From: Zoogloea ramigera
GTDB taxonomy: Bacteria; Pseudomonadota; Gammaproteobacteria; Burkholderiales; Rhodocyclaceae
Length of the DNA stretch: 64,000 nucleotides
Reading direction: 5' to 3'
Assembly: GCF_006539865.1 (NCBI RefSeq)
Contig: NZ_BJNV01000014.1
Location: 31,107-95,106 of the forward strand
Position 1 is the stretch's first letter; each line of letters starts with the position of its first letter. Positions 40,170 through 50,059 of this stretch are shown here, piece after piece. The position numbers were made by a program, and so were the translations under genes. Below the pieces are notes generated by a model. That model saw only the letters and a list, made by a program, of their open reading frames with translations, was not told the DNA's origin and made no database searches.

Positions 40170-42239
40170 ATGCCGATCATCCGACGAAGTTCATCCACCC
40201 CTGCCCTGGCCTGCATTCCCCTGCTGCTGACCGCCGTCGGGCTGCCCTTGCCTGCCCGGGCCGACGCCTCCAGTGAAGCCGATCACCTGGGCGACCTGCC
40301 GGTGGTGCTGTCGGCCACCCGGCTCGCCCAGGTGCAGTCCGACGCCCCGGGCGCGGTCAGCATCATCGACCGTGCAATGATCAGCGCCTCCGGCGCGCGC
40401 AACATCCACGAGCTGTTCCGCCTCGTGCCGGGCTTTCAGGTCGGCATGCACACCGGCAACAAGCCCCTGGTCGGCTACCACGGCCTCTCCGACGAAGCCC
40501 CGCGGCGGATGCTGCTGCAGGTGGATGGCCGCTCGGTGTATTCGCCCTACTTCACGGCCGGCGTCGAGTGGAACCAGATCGGCGTCGACATCGACGACAT
40601 CGAGCGCATCGAGGTCTTTCGCGGCTCCAACTCGGCCACCTACGGCAGCAATGCGTTTCTGGGGGTCGCCAACATCATCACCCGCGCCCCCGCCGAGACC
40701 CTCGGCACGCGGGTGCGCTACCGGGCCGGCGACGGCGGGGTCAATGACATCGGCCTCCGCGTGGGGCGGCAGCTGGGCGACGTGGCGATGCGCCTCAGCG
40801 TCGCGCGCAACTTCGATCATGGCTTTGCGGGCCTCAACGACTGGCGCAAGACCGAGCTCGCCACCCTCCACAGCCGCTGGACGGCCGACAGCGACAACAG
40901 CGTCGAATTCCAGGCCGGCTGGACGCGCTCCGAGCTCGGCACCGGCAAGGAGGGCAACCTCACCGACCCCGAACGCAGCAGCCAGGTGTCCACCAGCTTC
41001 GGCCTGATCCACTGGCACCACGCCTCCGCCCCGGGCGAGGAGCTCAGCGTCAGCTATTACCATCAAGAGGAAAGCGGCCGCGACAACTACAACCTGCTGA
41101 TCCCGGTCACGTCCCGCCAGTCCGGCCTGCCCTTCGCGCTGCAGCTGCCGCTGCGCTTCGACTATGACTTCCACGTCATCCGGGACGACCTGGAGATCCA
41201 GCGCATCACCACCCTCGCCCCCAGCCTGCGCGCCGTCGTCGGCGCCGGCATGCGGGTGGACCGCATCACCGCACCCCAGCGCTTCAACACCACCGACAGC
41301 GTCCGCAACGCGGTCAATCACGCCTTCGGCACCCTCGAGTGGCACGCCAACCCGCGCTGGCTCTTCAACGTGGGCGCGATGATCGAGAACAACTCGCTCA
41401 CCGGGCGCACCCTGGCGCCGCGGGCCTCAGCCAACTATCATATTACCGACAGCCAGACCTGGCGTGTCTCGGTCAACCGCTCCCACCGTAACCCGGTCGC
41501 CTTCGAACAGAAGTCCAGCATGATCTTCTCGACCGCCGCACCGGTCAGGACGCCCGTGGGCACCTTCCCGGCCGGCACCCCCATCTCGCAGACCTTCCGC
41601 CCCTCGCCGCAGGTGCAGGCGGAGCGGATCACCACCTACGAGCTCGGCTATCGGGCCGAGCTGCGGCCGCTCCACGCCAGCCTCGACGCGCGGATCTTCC
41701 TCGAGCAGGCCCGCGAGCTCATCGAGATGAACCTCGAAGACTCCACCATCGGCCTGCTGCGGCGCAGCAACAACCGCTACTTCGCCAACAGCGGCGAGGC
41801 CGACATCCGCGGCCTCGAGATCGCCGCCACCTGGCGCCCCGGCACCGACACCTGGCTGCAGCTCAACCACACCGAGTTGCGCATCGACGGCCCCAGCCTC
41901 AGCGCCACGGCCGCCGCCAGCCGGCCCAGCGGCTGGGTCGAGTACACCGCGCCACGCCACAGCACCACCGTCTTCGGCGCCTGGCAGTTTGCGCCGCGCT
42001 GGCAGCTCAGCATCGCCAGGCACTGGATCGGCTCCATGAGCTGGTACCAGGACGCCGACCACAAGGTGCCGATGTACCGCCAGCTCGACGTCCGCCTCGC
42101 CCACCGCCTGCCGCCCGCCCTGGCCCGCGGTGAGCTGGCGATCACCGCCAGCAACATCGACGGCCCGGAAGAAACCTACTCCCCCGGCACCTCCGTCTGG
42201 GGCAGCCGCATCTTCGGCTCGCTGTCCCTCGAGCTCTGA
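40170..42239 (+). CDS. TonB-dependent outer-membrane receptor
   Basis: A protein of about 689 residues with a signal sequence (about 1-31), a plug domain with the LPVVLSATRLAQVQSDAPGAVSIID region, IHELFRLVPGFQVG, RGSNSATYGSNAFLGVANIITR, and a beta-barrel ending in a C-terminal aromatic-type strand (SLSLEL). GTG at 40122 would add 16 residues before the signal; the ATG at 40170 fits the signal peptide better, though neither has a clear RBS. Substrate unknown; no siderophore genes nearby. Operon with a binding protein and a hybrid kinase. Confidence 0.9.
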   Translation: MPIIRRSSSTPALACIPLLLTAVGLPLPARADASSEADHLGDLPVVLSATRLAQVQSDAPGAVSIIDRAMISASGARNIHELFRLVPGFQVGMHTGNKPLVGYHGLSDEAPRRMLLQVDGRSVYSPYFTAGVEWNQIGVDIDDIERIEVFRGSNSATYGSNAFLGVANIITRAPAETLGTRVRYRAGDGGVNDIGLRVGRQLGDVAMRLSVARNFDHGFAGLNDWRKTELATLHSRWTADSDNSVEFQAGWTRSELGTGKEGNLTDPERSSQVSTSFGLIHWHHASAPGEELSVSYYHQEESGRDNYNLLIPVTSRQSGLPFALQLPLRFDYDFHVIRDDLEIQRITTLAPSLRAVVGAGMRVDRITAPQRFNTTDSVRNAVNHAFGTLEWHANPRWLFNVGAMIENNSLTGRTLAPRASANYHITDSQTWRVSVNRSHRNPVAFEQKSSMIFSTAAPVRTPVGTFPAGTPISQTFRPSPQVQAERITTYELGYRAELRPLHASLDARIFLEQARELIEMNLEDSTIGLLRRSNNRYFANSGEADIRGLEIAATWRPGTDTWLQLNHTELRIDGPSLSATAAASRPSGWVEYTAPRHSTTVFGAWQFAPRWQLSIARHWIGSMSWYQDADHKVPMYRQLDVRLAHRLPPALARGELAITASNIDGPEETYSPGTSVWGSRIFGSLSLEL

Positions 42240-42245
42240 CACCGG

Positions 42246-43172
42246 ATGCTGCGGGCGCGCCGACTCCTCTTCTGCCTACTTCTCGCCCTGGCCGGCGGGC
42301 TGCCCGTCGACGCCCTTGCGGCGCAGGTCCTGCTGCTGCTCTCCGAAGAAAGCAGCGCCTTCAGCGAAGCCACCGAGGCCATCGTCAGCGAGCTGCGCAG
42401 CGCCGGCCACCGCACCCAGAGCCTCAGCCTGCCGCTCCGCACCGATGAGAGTGCCGCCCTCACCGGCAACGCGCTGATCATCACCCTCGGCACCCGCGCC
42501 GCCCAGACCGTCTCCAGCCTGGCCCCCCGCAGCCTGGTGCTGCATACCCTGCTGCCCCGCAGCGCCTTCGAAAAATTCACCACCCGTGGTGACGACCTCC
42601 GCCGCGTGTCGGCGGTCTTCATCGACCAGCCCGCCAGCCGGCAGATCGAACTCCTGCGCATCGCCCTGCCCGACTGGACGCGGGCAGCCTTCGTCACCAG
42701 CCGCGAGAGCAGCGAGCTTGGCCAGCGCCTGGTGGCCAGCGCCCGCGACAAACGCCTGCGCCCGGTGCTCGAACAGCTCAACGACGAGAGCGAGCTCTAC
42801 CCCACCCTGCAACGGGTCCTGGCCGACCCGGCGGTGCTCGTCGCCGTCCCCGACGCGACCCTCTTCAACAACCGCACGATCTCCAACATCCTGCTCACCG
42901 CCTACCACCAGCGCTCGCCCGTGGTCGGCTTCTCGCCCGCCTACGTCAAGGCCGGCGCGCTCATCGCGCTCTACAGCACGCCGGCCCAGATCGGCCAGCA
43001 GGCCGGCGAAGCCGCCCGCGCCGGCCTCGCCAGCGGCAGCCTGCCGCCCCCCGCGGCGCCGCGCCATTTCCGCGTCGGCACCAACCGCTACGTGGCCCGC
43101 TCCCTGGGCATCAACCTCGACGACGCAGCGGTGCTCCAGGAACGCCTAGAGCGCAGCGAGGGCCTGCCGTGA
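42246..43172 (+). CDS. Periplasmic binding protein (ABC substrate-binding PF04392 type)
   Basis: A 308-residue secreted protein (signal 1-25, ALA). Two alpha/beta lobes, with segments such as LIITLGTRAAQTV, ALPDWTRAAFVTSRES, and YHQRSPVVGFSPAYVKAGALIALYS, match the type 1 ABC substrate-binding fold. There is no ABC permease or ATPase in the operon, so it is likely a sensory binding protein for the coupled kinase rather than a transporter part. Stop overlaps the kinase's GTG. Confidence 0.82.
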   Translation: MLRARRLLFCLLLALAGGLPVDALAAQVLLLLSEESSAFSEATEAIVSELRSAGHRTQSLSLPLRTDESAALTGNALIITLGTRAAQTVSSLAPRSLVLHTLLPRSAFEKFTTRGDDLRRVSAVFIDQPASRQIELLRIALPDWTRAAFVTSRESSELGQRLVASARDKRLRPVLEQLNDESELYPTLQRVLADPAVLVAVPDATLFNNRTISNILLTAYHQRSPVVGFSPAYVKAGALIALYSTPAQIGQQAGEAARAGLASGSLPPPAAPRHFRVGTNRYVARSLGINLDDAAVLQERLERSEGLP

Positions 43173-45052
43173 CGCGCTTTCCACGCCTCGACATCCACGC
43201 CCGAATTGCCCTGATCGCCGTGCTGCCCAGCCTCGTGCTGGGCCTCGTGCTGATCGCCTATTTCACCTCCAGCCGCCTCGCCGACCTCGAAAGCGCCCAC
43301 ACCCAGCGCGGCAAGGCCCTCGTCCGCCAGCTCGCCGCCGCCAGCGAATACGGCGTCTTCTCGGGCAACCGCGAGAGCCTGCGCAAGCTCACCAACGCCA
43401 TGCTGCTCGAGAAGGACGTGATCCGGGTGGCCGTCACCAGCCCGCTGCACGAACTCCTCGCCGACAGCACCGCGCCCGACTACCGGCAGAACACCGGCAA
43501 CACCCCGCCGCTGCATTTCCGCGAACCCATCATCGGAGCCGGCGTCAATGTCGAGGACACCTTCCTCGGTGGCGCCGGCGAGCTGGCCACCGACACCACC
43601 AGCGAACGCGGCGAGGCCCTCGTCGAGATGAGCCGCGACTCCCTGCACCTCGAAGAACAACGCCTGCTGCAAAACGCCTTCCTGATGGTCGGCGCCGTGC
43701 TGATCGGCAGCGTCGGGCTGGCCCTGCGCATGAGCGGCGGCATCTCCGGCCCCATCCTGCGGATTGCCGACATCGTGCACAGCTTCGGCCAGGGCAACTT
43801 CACCGCCCGGGTGCCCGTCGAGGGCGGCAAGACCCTGCGCACCCTCGCCGAGGGCGTCAACGAGATGGCCGACAAGCTCGGCGCCTCGCGGGACGACCTG
43901 CAGCGCCAGGTCGACGCCGCCACCCGCGAACTCCTCGAGAAGAAAGACGAAGCCGAGCGCGGCAACCGCGCCAAGACCCGCTTCCTGGCCGCCGCCAGCC
44001 ACGACCTGCGCCAGCCCATGCACGCCCTCGGCCTGTTCGTCGCCGAGCTCGGCCAGAAACCCCACGCCCCCGACACCCGCCGGCTCGTCGAGCAGATCGC
44101 CATCTCCGCCGAAACCATGGAGAACCTCCTCGACAGCCTGCTCGACATCTCGCGCCTCGACGTGGGCGCCCTCGACCGGCAGATCAAACCCTTCCCGCTG
44201 CAACCGCTGCTCGAACGGATCGAGGTGGACTACCGCCGCGAGGCCGGCCTGCGCGGCCAGCGCCTGCGCCTGCGCCCCACCAGCCTGTGGGTCGAGAGCG
44301 ATCCGCTGCTGCTCGAGCGCATCCTGCACAACCTCATCAGCAACGCCCTGCGCTACACCCCCGGCGGCACCATCCTGGTGGCCTGCCGCAAACGCGGCCG
44401 CAAGGTGCGCATCGAAGTCCGCGACAACGGCCCCGGCATCGCGCCGGAAGCCCAGGAGGCCATCTTCCAGGAGTTCGTCCAGCTCGATAACCCCGAACGC
44501 AACCGCGCCAAGGGCCTCGGGCTCGGGCTCGCGATCGTGCGCCGCCTCACCGACCTGCTCGAGCACCCGCTTCAGCTCAAGTCCAGCCCCGGCCGGGGCT
44601 CCCTGTTCGCCATCGAGCTCCCCAGCGCCGCCCCCGGCATCCTCACCGACCACCACCAGCCGGCGCCCGCCCAGGCCCTGGCCCGGCTGCGCGTGGTGCT
44701 GGTGGATGACGACGAACTAGCCCTGGCCAGCACCACCGGGCTGCTCGAATCCTGGGGCTGCCAGGTCAACGCCGCCGACACCGGGGCCGCCCTGCTCGCC
44801 ACCCTGCGGCCGGGTGACGAGGCGCCCGACATCATCGTCTGCGACTACCAAATCGCCGGCATCGGCGACGGGCTGCAGCTCATCGAGCAGCTGCGCGGGC
44901 ATTTCGCCAGGCAGATCCCGGCCGTCATCCTCAGCGGCGACACCTCGCCGGCCACCGCCACCGCCATCCAGCAGGCCGACATCCCGCTCCTTCACAAACC
45001 CGTCCGGCCCGCCAAGCTGCGCGCTCTGCTGCAACGCAAAACCCAAGTCTGA
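43169..45052 (+). CDS. Hybrid histidine kinase with C-terminal receiver
   Basis: A 627-residue membrane protein: TM at about 12-32, a periplasmic sensor (about 35-168), TM at about 170-190, HAMP, HisKA His278 in AAASHDLRQPMHAL, HATPase with NLISNALRYTPGG, DNGPGIAP and GLGLGLA, and a receiver with phospho-acceptor Asp559. The SHDLRQP type His box is common in kinases paired with NarL/LuxR regulators, fitting the divergent regulator gene. GTG start, GTGA overlap with the binding protein. Confidence 0.92.
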   Translation: MTRFPRLDIHARIALIAVLPSLVLGLVLIAYFTSSRLADLESAHTQRGKALVRQLAAASEYGVFSGNRESLRKLTNAMLLEKDVIRVAVTSPLHELLADSTAPDYRQNTGNTPPLHFREPIIGAGVNVEDTFLGGAGELATDTTSERGEALVEMSRDSLHLEEQRLLQNAFLMVGAVLIGSVGLALRMSGGISGPILRIADIVHSFGQGNFTARVPVEGGKTLRTLAEGVNEMADKLGASRDDLQRQVDAATRELLEKKDEAERGNRAKTRFLAAASHDLRQPMHALGLFVAELGQKPHAPDTRRLVEQIAISAETMENLLDSLLDISRLDVGALDRQIKPFPLQPLLERIEVDYRREAGLRGQRLRLRPTSLWVESDPLLLERILHNLISNALRYTPGGTILVACRKRGRKVRIEVRDNGPGIAPEAQEAIFQEFVQLDNPERNRAKGLGLGLAIVRRLTDLLEHPLQLKSSPGRGSLFAIELPSAAPGILTDHHQPAPAQALARLRVVLVDDDELALASTTGLLESWGCQVNAADTGAALLATLRPGDEAPDIIVCDYQIAGIGDGLQLIEQLRGHFARQIPAVILSGDTSPATATAIQQADIPLLHKPVRPAKLRALLQRKTQV

Positions 45053-45116
45053 TGCAGGCGGGCTGTGCATCGGTTAAGATCAATCGCTTGATGACTCGAA
45101 CAGCCGGGAGACAACG

Positions 45117-45536
45117 ATGAGCACCGAAAACAAAGCGCAGGACCCCCTGGAATTCATGCGCAACATGTGGGGCAAGATGGGTTTCAGCCTGCCTGGCATG
45201 GTCACCCCGACCCTCGACGTCGACGAACTCGACAAGCGCATCGCCGACATGAAGGCGGTCGAAAACTGGCTCAAGATGAACCTCAACTCCCTGCAGATGG
45301 CCACCCAAGCCCTCGAAATGCAGCGGGCCACCATCGCCACCATGCAGGCCATGAGCAAGATCGCCTCCGAGGGCGGTGCGCCGGCCGAAGGCCAGGCCGC
45401 CCAGCCCAACCCCTTCGCCAGCGGCATGTGGCCGTGGAACCTGATGCAGCAGGCCGCCGAAGCCAAGGCCGCCCCGGCCCCGGCCCCCAGCGCCCCGGCC
45501 GCGTCGGCCAAGGGCAAACCGAAAGACAGCAAGTAA
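45117..45536 (+). CDS. phaM: PhaM-like polyhydroxyalkanoate granule protein
   Basis: A 139-residue protein with the PhaM pattern DPLEFMRNMWGKMGFSLPGM, a central helical DELDKRIADMKAVENWLKMN and a low-complexity Ala/Pro/Lys-rich tail (KGKPKDSK end) that binds DNA in Ralstonia PhaM. PhaM activates PHA synthase PhaC and links granules to the nucleoid. RBS GGGAGA. Single gene between the kinase and a LysR regulator; points to a PHA-storing betaproteobacterium. Confidence 0.88.
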   Translation: MSTENKAQDPLEFMRNMWGKMGFSLPGMVTPTLDVDELDKRIADMKAVENWLKMNLNSLQMATQALEMQRATIATMQAMSKIASEGGAPAEGQAAQPNPFASGMWPWNLMQQAAEAKAAPAPAPSAPAASAKGKPKDSK

Positions 45537-45673
45537 CACACCACCGCCGGGGCTGCGCCGGCCTCCCGATGGCGGGCGGCCGTGCAGCACCCGACACGCC
45601 CTCCTCCGTCTGCAGTCCGCCATCGGTGTAGACCGCAGGCGGGCTCGCCCCCGCGGCCCGGGCTGGAGGCACC

Positions 45674-46579
45674 GTGAAGAATCACCAGCTGAAAGCCCTC
45701 GTCCAGGTCGCCGAGAGCGGCTCCATCCGCGCCGCCGCACGCGTCATGAACCTGTGCCAGAGCGCCCTCACCAAGTCCCTGCGCGAGCTCGAGGAAGAGG
45801 TCGGTGTCGAGCTGCTGCTGCGCAGCTACAAGGGCATCGAATTCACCGATGCCGGCCATATCCTGCTGACCCGCGCCCGGCTGGCGCTGTCACTCCTCGA
45901 CAAGGCCCAGGAGGAAATCGCGCTGCAGCAGGGCGGCGCAGGCGTGCGCGTCAGCATCGCGGTGACGCCCCTGGTCGGGATCCGGGTGTTGCCCCAGGTG
46001 CTGCTCGAGTTCGAGCGCATTCACACCGCCCCCCGGATCAACCTGAGCGAGGGTTTCCTGACGACCCTGATCCCCCAGCTGATCGATGGCCGGCTCGATT
46101 TTGCCGTCGCGCTGGCAGATTCGGCCAGCCTGCCCTTCGAGCTTGCCTTCGAGGCCATCGGCCCGGTGGCCTCGGCCGTGGCCGGCCGCCGCGATCACCC
46201 CCTGGCGGGCGCACGGACATGGGCCGAGCTCAGTGACGCCAAGTGGGTCCTCAACCTGACCGCGGGCAGCCAGGGCAACAACCTGCTGAACTGGCTGAAC
46301 GCCCAGGGGATCGGTGAGCCCCGCGACACGATACGCTGCGACTCCCCGTTGCTGATGCTCGAGCTGATGCAGCGCACCGACCGGCTGAGCATCGGCCCGG
46401 CCCTGCTGTTCTCCGACCCGCTGATCGGCCAGGGGATTCAGCGGATCGACGTCCAGCCCCTGCCGCGGCCGATGGAGCTGGGGCTCATCACCCTGCGCGG
46501 AATCCCGCTGTCCCGCGCCGCCCGGCAGCTGGCGAGCATGATCGTCCGCCACCTCCGCCACAGCCCGCCGATTGCCTAG
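45674..46579 (+). CDS. LysR-family transcriptional regulator
   Basis: A 301-residue regulator: N-terminal HTH (MKNHQLKALVQVAESGSIRA start, then NLCQSALTKSLRELEEEVG) and a C-terminal co-inducer domain. GTG start with GGAGG six bases upstream. The C-terminal pattern (LLRSYKGIEFTDAG, SGRLDFAVAL-like) is of the GltC/TsaR group. The likeliest target is the M20 amidohydrolase/MFS operon to the right. Confidence 0.93.
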   Translation: MKNHQLKALVQVAESGSIRAAARVMNLCQSALTKSLRELEEEVGVELLLRSYKGIEFTDAGHILLTRARLALSLLDKAQEEIALQQGGAGVRVSIAVTPLVGIRVLPQVLLEFERIHTAPRINLSEGFLTTLIPQLIDGRLDFAVALADSASLPFELAFEAIGPVASAVAGRRDHPLAGARTWAELSDAKWVLNLTAGSQGNNLLNWLNAQGIGEPRDTIRCDSPLLMLELMQRTDRLSIGPALLFSDPLIGQGIQRIDVQPLPRPMELGLITLRGIPLSRAARQLASMIVRHLRHSPPIA

Positions 46580-46583
46580 CTAC

Positions 46584-47228
46584 CTAGCTGTTGCGCGGCC
46601 AGGACGGGATCTGCCACTGGTAGGTGACGGCCAGGAGGCGCAGCCCCGAGATGCTACAGATGCCGACCAGCGACGACAGATGCGGTGAGACCGACAGCTG
46701 GTGCAGCCCCAGAAAGATCACGCCGCCGATGAGGGTGCACAGGGTGTAGGGCTGGTGGTCGCGATAGACCTTGGGAATCTCGTTGCACAGCACGTCCCGT
46801 GTGACACCGCCGAAAACCGCGGTGATCGAGCCCAGCAGCACGGCGACAATGGGCGGCATCCCGGCCACCAGGGCCAGCGAAACCCCCGAGATGGTGAACA
46901 GGCCCAGCCCGAGCGCGTCGGCCACCTCCATCACCTTGTCCGTCACCCGGAGCTCGCGGCTGCGCAGCAACAGTGGCGCCGCCAGCACCAGGGCGATGAC
47001 CAGCCAGATGTATTCGGTGTTCTCGACCCAGAAGAAGGGGCGCCGCTCGATCAGGATGTCGCGCACGGTACCGCCGGCAAAGGCACTGACGAAGGTCACC
47101 GAAAACACGCCGACGATGTCCATCTTCCTGCGGGTCGCCTCGATCAGGCCCGACATGGCAAACGCGATGGTGGCGGCGATTTCTATGGTGGTGAGCAGCG
47201 TGGTGAGTTGCAGGGTGGCGAGTTGCAT
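46584..47228 (-). CDS. TRIC/UPF0126-family inner-membrane protein (YicG-like)
   Basis: A 214-residue protein with about seven membrane segments arranged as two repeated triplets, each with a GGxxRD motif: AGGTVRDILIERRPFF and FGGVTRDVLCNEIPKV. These are the signature of the TRIC/UPF0126 cation channel-like family. Physiological role in bacteria unclear (monovalent cations, possibly glycine in some). It converges on the LysR gene with a 4-bp gap. Confidence 0.93.
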   Translation of the reverse strand: MQLATLQLTTLLTTIEIAATIAFAMSGLIEATRRKMDIVGVFSVTFVSAFAGGTVRDILIERRPFFWVENTEYIWLVIALVLAAPLLLRSRELRVTDKVMEVADALGLGLFTISGVSLALVAGMPPIVAVLLGSITAVFGGVTRDVLCNEIPKVYRDHQPYTLCTLIGGVIFLGLHQLSVSPHLSSLVGICSISGLRLLAVTYQWQIPSWPRNS

Positions 47229-47259
47229 GAAGAGGCAGAAGGCGAGGCGTTGAACAAAC

Positions 47260-47287
47260 GACTTCAGGCCAATTATGGCCTGAAGTC
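47260..47287 (-). terminator. Hairpin after the M20/MFS operon
   Basis: An 11-bp perfect stem GACTTCAGGCC / GGCCTGAAGTC with a 6-base loop lies 47 bp past the M20 stop, between it and the TRIC gene start. The minus-strand tail GTTTGTT is only moderately T-rich. Confidence 0.55.
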
Positions 47288-47334
47288 ATGGCGAGGGCTG
47301 GCCAGGCTTGACCGCTGCCGGCCCGGAGGGTTCC

Positions 47335-48492
47335 TCAGGCCAGGAAATGCTCGGCCACGGCCACCCAGTAGGCGGCGCCGACCGGCAGGTTGCGGTCGTC
47401 GAAGTCATACATCGGGTGATGCACCATCGGCGTGTTGCCGTTGCCGATGAAGCAGTAAGTGCCCGGCTTGTGCTGCGCGTAGTAGGCGAAATCCTCGCTG
47501 CCCATGAAGGTGGGGCCGGGCATGACGACCTGCTCCTCGCCCAGCACCGCGCGGGCGATGGCGGCACACGCCTCGGTTTGTGCCGGGTTGTTCACCAGCA
47601 CTGCGCCCGGCGCGCCCTCGCGGATCTCGAAGCTGACGCCGAAGGCGGCGGCCTGGGCGGCGGTGATGGCGCGCACCTTGTCGAGCACCAGCTTGCGGGT
47701 CTCGGGCTTGCTGCTGCGGATGCTCAGGCGCAGGGTGGCAGTCTGGGGGATGACGTTGCCGGCGTCGCCGGCCAGGAAGGCGCCGACACTGACCACCGCC
47801 GAATCCAGCGGCGCGACGTTGCGCGAGACGATGGTCTGCAGCGCCATCACCAGCGCAGCCCCCGCCACCACCGGGTCGACGCTGCGCTCGGGCATCGAGC
47901 CGTGGCTGCCGACCCCGGTCAGCACGATCTCCCAGTTATCCACCGCCGCCATGATCGGGCCCGTCGTGAAATACAGCTTGCCGCGCTCCAGCGTGGGCAT
48001 GTTGTGCATGCCGAACACGGCTTCCATCGGGAAACGCTCGAACAGACCGTCGGCGATCATCGCCGGCGCGCCGCCCATGACCTCCTCGGCTGGCTGGAAG
48101 ATCAGGTGCACGGTTCCGTTGAAGGATTTCTTCTCCGCCAGGTAGCGGGCGGCACCGAGCAGCATCGCGCTGTGCCCGTCGTGACCACAGGTGTGCGACT
48201 TGCCGGGGATGGTGCTCTTGTGATCGCTGTCGCTCATCTCCTGCACCGCCAGGGCGTCGGTATCGGCGCGCAGGCCGATCGCCTTCGGGCTGTCACCAAC
48301 GGTCAGCGAAGCGACCACGCCGGTCTTGCCAACCCCTTCGGTCACGACGTAACCCCAGCTGCGCAGCAGCTCGGCGATGTAGCGGGCGGTGTTGTGTTCG
48401 TCGAAGGCCACTTCCGGGTGGCGGTGGAGATGATGCCGCCACGCTTGCATTTGTTCCTGGTCGGCATTCAAGGCATTCAGCAGGGAATTCAT
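47335..48492 (-). CDS. M20-family amidohydrolase (hippurate/N-acyl amino acid hydrolase type)
   Basis: A 385-residue metallohydrolase. Motifs include RHHLHRHPEVAFDEHNTA, the metal-binding CGHDGHSAMLLGA, the HxxP-like QPAEEVMGGAPAMI, and the late GSEDFAYY. It would hydrolyse N-acylated amino acids or related amides. ATG at 48492 is chosen to fit the family N-terminus; an upstream frame to 48579 lacks an RBS. It lies 97 bp after the MFS gene on the same strand, so transporter and hydrolase probably form a catabolic unit. Confidence 0.9.
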   Translation of the reverse strand: MNSLLNALNADQEQMQAWRHHLHRHPEVAFDEHNTARYIAELLRSWGYVVTEGVGKTGVVASLTVGDSPKAIGLRADTDALAVQEMSDSDHKSTIPGKSHTCGHDGHSAMLLGAARYLAEKKSFNGTVHLIFQPAEEVMGGAPAMIADGLFERFPMEAVFGMHNMPTLERGKLYFTTGPIMAAVDNWEIVLTGVGSHGSMPERSVDPVVAGAALVMALQTIVSRNVAPLDSAVVSVGAFLAGDAGNVIPQTATLRLSIRSSKPETRKLVLDKVRAITAAQAAAFGVSFEIREGAPGAVLVNNPAQTEACAAIARAVLGEEQVVMPGPTFMGSEDFAYYAQHKPGTYCFIGNGNTPMVHHPMYDFDDRNLPVGAAYWVAVAEHFLA

Positions 48493-48589
48493 GATGGTAT
48501 CCAGTCCGGAATTGTTTGAATCGTTCGGAAAAAAGGCGGTCCGGGCGAGGAGGCCGGGGGGAGGCTGCCCGGACCACAAGGGAGGTGAC

Positions 48590-50059
48590 TCAGTTTTTCC
48601 TGGCGCTGACCTTGGGCACCGTCAGCATGATCGAGAGGATCGCGACGAGGACCATGAAGACGTTGAACATCAGCGCGATGACGGCCGCCTCGCGCACCGC
48701 CAGGTTGTCCTGGCGACCGACGAAGGTGATCACCCCTTCGAGCCAGGTGACGCTTTCCGGGTTGGCGCTCAGCGCGGTGAAGATCGCCGCGGAAATCGCC
48801 ACACCGAAGGCCGCACCGAGGGACGAGGCCATCTTGTAGATGCCGGCACCGGAACCGGCCTGCGCAGCCGGCAGGCTCGACAGGGCGGCGTCGGTGGAGG
48901 GCGTGGCGTAGAAGGCCAGGCCGACCCCGAACAGGGTGTAGCCGATCATCGCCAGCACCTTGTAGTCGGCCAGCATCAGGTTGGCCGGGGACAGCAGGAC
49001 GATGGCGAGGCCGGTGATCAGGCAGCCCCAGATCATCGGCTTGCGGGCACCGAAGCGCTGCAGCAGCTTCTCGCCGACACGGATGAAGGCGATGATCGCC
49101 ACCGCGTAGCCAAGGGTCAGCGCACCGGCCTGCTGGGCGCTCATGCTGCCGCCGAGCTGCACCAGCTGCAGGGACACCAGCAGGGTGCCGGCGACGCCGT
49201 TGAGCAGGAAGTTGGAGATGGTTGCGCCGGTGTAGGTGGGGTTGCGGAACAGCTTGAAATCGACAAAACCCTGGGCGGCGCGTGACTCGATCGTGAAGAA
49301 CAGGATGCCGAAGACCGCGGTGATGCCCGCCAGGCTGAGGATGAACGGGCTGGTCCAGCCGAGCTTGTTACCCTGGGTGACGAGGATCTGCAGCGCGACC
49401 ATGGCGATCATGAAGGTCACAACGCCGGCGAAGTCGAACTTGTAGTCACCCTTGGTTTCAGCCTTGCTGTCCGGGGTGCCCTTGATCATCAGCAGGCCGA
49501 TCACGGAAACGATGATCGACGAGAAGAAGATGTAACGCCATCCGAAGTTCTGCGCCATGAAGCCGCCGAACAGCGAACACACGCCGGAACCACCCCACGA
49601 GCCGATGGACCACAGGCTCACCGCGCGCTGACGCGCCGGGCCATCCCAGTAGGTCTTAACCAGCGCCAGGCTGGCCGGCATGATGCAGGCCGCCGACAAG
49701 CCCTGCAGGGCACGGCCAGTGAGCAGGAAGGCGGTGGCCAGATCGCCGGCCGGCGCCAGGCCGATCAGCAGCGAGCCCAGCATGTTGAGGAAGAAGCCGA
49801 TCTTCACGACCTTCAGGCGGCCGACGCGGTCGGCGAGCCCGCCGATCACCACGATGAAGATGCCGGAGAACAGCGCCGTGATCGCCACCGCGATGTTCAT
49901 CATGCTGGCGTCCAGCCCGAGATCCTTCTGCATGTCGGGCGCCACGTTCAAGGTCGTCTGGGCAAACAACCAGAACGCGATCACACCCATGATGATGCCG
50001 AATAAAAGCTTGTCGTTACCCTGGTAAGGGGTGGGCCCGCCCACCGCAGTTGCACTCAT
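48590..50059 (-). CDS. MFS transporter, DHA2-like
   Basis: A 489-residue protein with 14 predicted segments, including the MFS motif GGLADRVGRLKVV and GWRYIFFSSI of DHA2 members. RBS AGGAGA, nine bases from the ATG. Function as a substrate importer for the amidohydrolase or as a drug exporter cannot be separated by sequence; the operon context favours import or exchange of an N-acyl compound. Confidence 0.92.
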   Translation of the reverse strand: MSATAVGGPTPYQGNDKLLFGIIMGVIAFWLFAQTTLNVAPDMQKDLGLDASMMNIAVAITALFSGIFIVVIGGLADRVGRLKVVKIGFFLNMLGSLLIGLAPAGDLATAFLLTGRALQGLSAACIMPASLALVKTYWDGPARQRAVSLWSIGSWGGSGVCSLFGGFMAQNFGWRYIFFSSIIVSVIGLLMIKGTPDSKAETKGDYKFDFAGVVTFMIAMVALQILVTQGNKLGWTSPFILSLAGITAVFGILFFTIESRAAQGFVDFKLFRNPTYTGATISNFLLNGVAGTLLVSLQLVQLGGSMSAQQAGALTLGYAVAIIAFIRVGEKLLQRFGARKPMIWGCLITGLAIVLLSPANLMLADYKVLAMIGYTLFGVGLAFYATPSTDAALSSLPAAQAGSGAGIYKMASSLGAAFGVAISAAIFTALSANPESVTWLEGVITFVGRQDNLAVREAAVIALMFNVFMVLVAILSIMLTVPKVSARKN

